Positions 23,880 through 25,241 of a stretch of DNA of 25,241 nt are shown in pieces (within the stretch, counting starts at the first letter, position 1; each line of letters starts with the position of its first letter). The stretch is from 70-18 sp041691815. GTDB lineage: Bacteria > Pseudomonadota > Alphaproteobacteria > Acetobacterales > Acetobacteraceae. The position numbers and the translations under genes are program-made. The stretch spans positions 1 to 25,241 of the forward strand of contig JBEPTZ010000061.1 of the NCBI GenBank assembly GCA_041691815.1, read 5' to 3'. The notes beneath the pieces are model-generated. The model searched no databases, was not told where the DNA came from, and worked only from the letters and a program-made list of their open reading frames with translations.

Positions 23880-24302
23880 ATGGTTCGCCCGATCTTGCTC
23901 GCGCTGCTGCTGGCGCTGGGCGGCTGCACGCTGGTCGACCAGCGAACCTTCGAGCGCACGCCGCAGGCGCCCGCCGCCGACGCGGCGACCAGTGCCGCGC
24001 TGCCGGCCAGGGCACTGCTGACCATCCGCTTCGGCGACGACGAAGACTGGCACCCGGCACTGCAACAGGCGGTGGAAGCAGCACAAGGCCGCAAGCCGGA
24101 CGTGGCGTTCGAGGTGGCGGCCACGGTGGCGACCGGCGCCACGCCGGCGAAGCAGGACCAGATGCTGCGCCAGGGGGCCGCGGACGCCACCGAAATCGCC
24201 AACGGGCTGCTGGCACTGGGGGTGGCGCCGGATAAGGTGCATGTCGCGGTGCGCGGCGATGCGGGGAATCCGCCGCGTGAGGTGCGAGTTTACGTCAAGT
24301 AA
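23880..24302 (+). CDS. Small putative lipoprotein with an OmpA-like C-terminal pattern
   Basis: 140 aa. MVRPILLALLLALGGC is a lipoprotein signal peptide with lipobox LGGC and the lipidated Cys16. A Pro/Ala-rich linker follows. The C-terminal half (about 50-140) alternates strands and helices, and the pattern LLALGVAPDKVHVAVRGD...REVRVYVK recalls the end of OmpA-type peptidoglycan-binding domains, where a helix precedes GV-x-x-x-(R/K)(I/V). This resemblance is only suggestive. ATG 23880 has AGGAGA about 6 nt upstream. The gene is divergent from the hydrolase (80 nt apart), and a repeat copy begins 3 nt after its stop. Confidence 0.75.
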   Translation: MVRPILLALLLALGGCTLVDQRTFERTPQAPAADAATSAALPARALLTIRFGDDEDWHPALQQAVEAAQGRKPDVAFEVAATVATGATPAKQDQMLRQGAADATEIANGLLALGVAPDKVHVAVRGDAGNPPREVRVYVK

Positions 24303-24305
24303 GAC

Positions 24306-24424
24306 GTTCTTTTTGAAAAAAGAACCAAAAACTTTTATCCGCCTTGCAGCAGTGGAGTGGCAGAGACTCCGTACGCTCCAATGGATGAAAAGTTTTTTTG
24401 CTTCTTTTTGTTCACAAAAAGAAG
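24306..24424 (+). repeat. Structured intergenic repeat, copy 4 (forward)
   Basis: 119-bp copy. The left hairpin (24306-24325) has both arms shortened by one base compared with copy 3, so pairing is kept (GTTCTTTTT with AAAAAGAAC), and it has the G-C terminal pair of copy 3. The right hairpin (24401-24424) is identical to copies 1 and 3. The central stem has one T-G pair (TGGAGTG with CGCTCCA), and the alternative CCGCC helix is weakened (GGCAG). It lies 3 nt after the lipoprotein stop and 19 nt before the SDR start, ending just before that gene's GGGAGG. Confidence 0.9.
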
Positions 24425-24443
24425 ACTCTTTTCGGGAGGCGAA

Positions 24444-25184
24444 ATGCTGACAGGCAAAGTGGCGCTGGTCACCGGCGCCGGCAAGAACATCGGCCGCGCC
24501 ATTGCGTTGCGGCTGGCCGCCGACGGCGCCGCCGTGGTGGTTAACGGCCGCTCCGACGCGGCAGCATTGGATGCAGTGGTCGGAGAGATCGCCGCGGCGG
24601 GCGGCCAGGCGATGGCGGCGGTGGCCGATGTGTCGCAGCCGGAGGCGGTGGCGGCGATGGTGGCGGCGGCCGAGGCCCGGTTCGGTGGCGTCGACATCCT
24701 GGTCAGCAATGCCGGGCTGCGGCGGCAGACGCCGTTCCTGCAGATGGAGTTGGCGGAGTGGCGGGAGATTCTGTCGGTGGCGCTGGATGGCGCCTTCCTG
24801 TTGGCCCGCGCGGTGGCGCCGCTGATGGTGGCGCGCGGCGGCGGGGCGATTGTCGGCATGTCCGGTGTCTCCACCCATCTGGGGGTGCCGAATCGCTGCC
24901 ATGTGTCCTCCTCCAAGGCGGGGCTGGAGGGCCTGATGCGGGCGTTGGCGGTCGAGCTGGCGCCGCATCGCATCACCTGCAACTGCGTGGCGCCCGGCTC
25001 GATCGACACCGCGCGCGGCGCCGCGGCCGGGGTGCGGCCGGGCAAGCTGGAGGACCGGATTCCGCTGGGACGGCGCGGTTCGGTGGAGGATATTGCCGCA
25101 ACAGTGCGCCATCTTGTCGGGCCGGAGGGAGCGTATATCACCGGCCAGACGATCCATGTGAATGGCGGCGTGTTTCTCACCTGA
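24444..25184 (+). CDS. SDR-family oxidoreductase-like protein lacking most catalytic residues
   Basis: 246 aa short-chain dehydrogenase/reductase fold. The cofactor loop VTGAGKNIG (9-17) and the NAG motif (SNAG, 88-91) are intact, and the end VAPGSIDT...GQTIHVNGG is typical. Aligning with FabG through WREILSVALDG and GAIVGMSGVS...SSSKAG, the tetrad Asn-Ser-Tyr-Lys reads Ala113-Gly141-Val154-Lys158: only the lysine is kept, with His153 next to the lost tyrosine. From memory, a divergent SDR group has HV-x-x-x-KAG here, so this may be a subfamily trait rather than decay. ATG 24444 has GGGAGG 4 nt upstream; longer versions translate the adjacent repeat. It is probably co-transcribed with the gene at 25200. 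Confidence 0.87.
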   Translation: MLTGKVALVTGAGKNIGRAIALRLAADGAAVVVNGRSDAAALDAVVGEIAAAGGQAMAAVADVSQPEAVAAMVAAAEARFGGVDILVSNAGLRRQTPFLQMELAEWREILSVALDGAFLLARAVAPLMVARGGGAIVGMSGVSTHLGVPNRCHVSSSKAGLEGLMRALAVELAPHRITCNCVAPGSIDTARGAAAGVRPGKLEDRIPLGRRGSVEDIAATVRHLVGPEGAYITGQTIHVNGGVFLT

Positions 25185-25199
25185 ACCGAGGAGACTCCC

Positions 25200-25241
25200 A
25201 TGACGTACGGCAAGCTGATCGACTATGCGGACGCCGCCCCC
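25200..25241 (+). CDS. Start of a downstream gene (partial), possibly carboxymuconolactone decarboxylase-like
   Basis: ATG 25200 follows GAGGAGA by 5 nt, 15 nt after the SDR stop. The first 14 residues are MTYGKLIDYADAAP. An early 'lidYadA.p' resembles the start of some AhpD/carboxymuconolactone-decarboxylase-like proteins, but 14 residues cannot settle it. The gene runs off the window. Confidence 0.5.
   Translation, partial: MTYGKLIDYADAAP

Noticed and set aside
24306..24424. The repeats as ordinary rho-independent terminators
   Set aside because: The end hairpins resemble terminators, but the element is symmetric, about 120 bp long, occurs in both orientations, and copy 3 lies between divergent genes where no transcript needs ending. 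Termination may be a side effect.

Overview
The window is GC-rich DNA from a bacterial chromosome. It most resembles an alphaproteobacterium of the Rhodospirillales/Acetobacteraceae type. The evidence is the adjacent pyrF-trpF pair, a UPF0260 cysteine-cluster protein, a SYLF protein, a fused LivM-LivG transporter subunit and many Tat-type or Sec-type binding proteins. The taxonomic call is an inference from gene content, since there is no rRNA or tRNA here. I saw no CRISPR array, transposase, phage gene or integrase.

Layout. (1) 1-818: the end of pyrF, then trpF. (2) 1007-3573: an orphan dipeptide-type substrate-binding protein, then an EamA/DMT exporter whose start codon sits 2 nt after a perfect 16-bp stem. 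(3) 3586-8979, all minus strand: a sulfotransferase-like protein, a DapA-family aldolase, a UPF0260 protein, a SYLF protein, then a histidine phosphatase, an ABC-2 permease and its ATPase. The last three read as one operon in the order ATPase, permease, phosphatase. (4) 9382-14358: a complete branched-chain amino acid/amide (Liv-type) ABC importer in the order binding protein, LivH, LivM-LivG fusion, LivF. Two strong hairpins separate the binding protein from the membrane genes. (5) 14359-17178: a decayed or small-ORF region that keeps the C-terminal tail of a sugar ABC permease, followed by a large MscS-type mechanosensitive channel. (6) 17204-23799, minus strand: a Zn-dependent amidohydrolase of the N-carbamoyl-amino-acid hydrolase family upstream of a full Dpp/Opp importer (binding protein, two permeases, two ATPases) with overlapping stop and start codons. 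(7) 23880-25241: a small lipoprotein, a divergent SDR protein that lacks most of the catalytic tetrad, and the first codons of another gene.

The most unusual signal is a family of four AT-rich, highly structured intergenic repeats of about 120 bp (4245-4368, 5859-5979, 8997-9118, 24306-24424). Each has a hairpin at both ends, a long outer stem and a central stem. The base pairs at the end hairpin change together between copies, so the fold rather than the exact sequence appears to be maintained. Three copies sit directly beside a stop codon, and three lie within 30 nt of a start codon, just short of the ribosome binding site. They look like a MITE/REP-like family or a structured RNA element; no protein in this window explains them.
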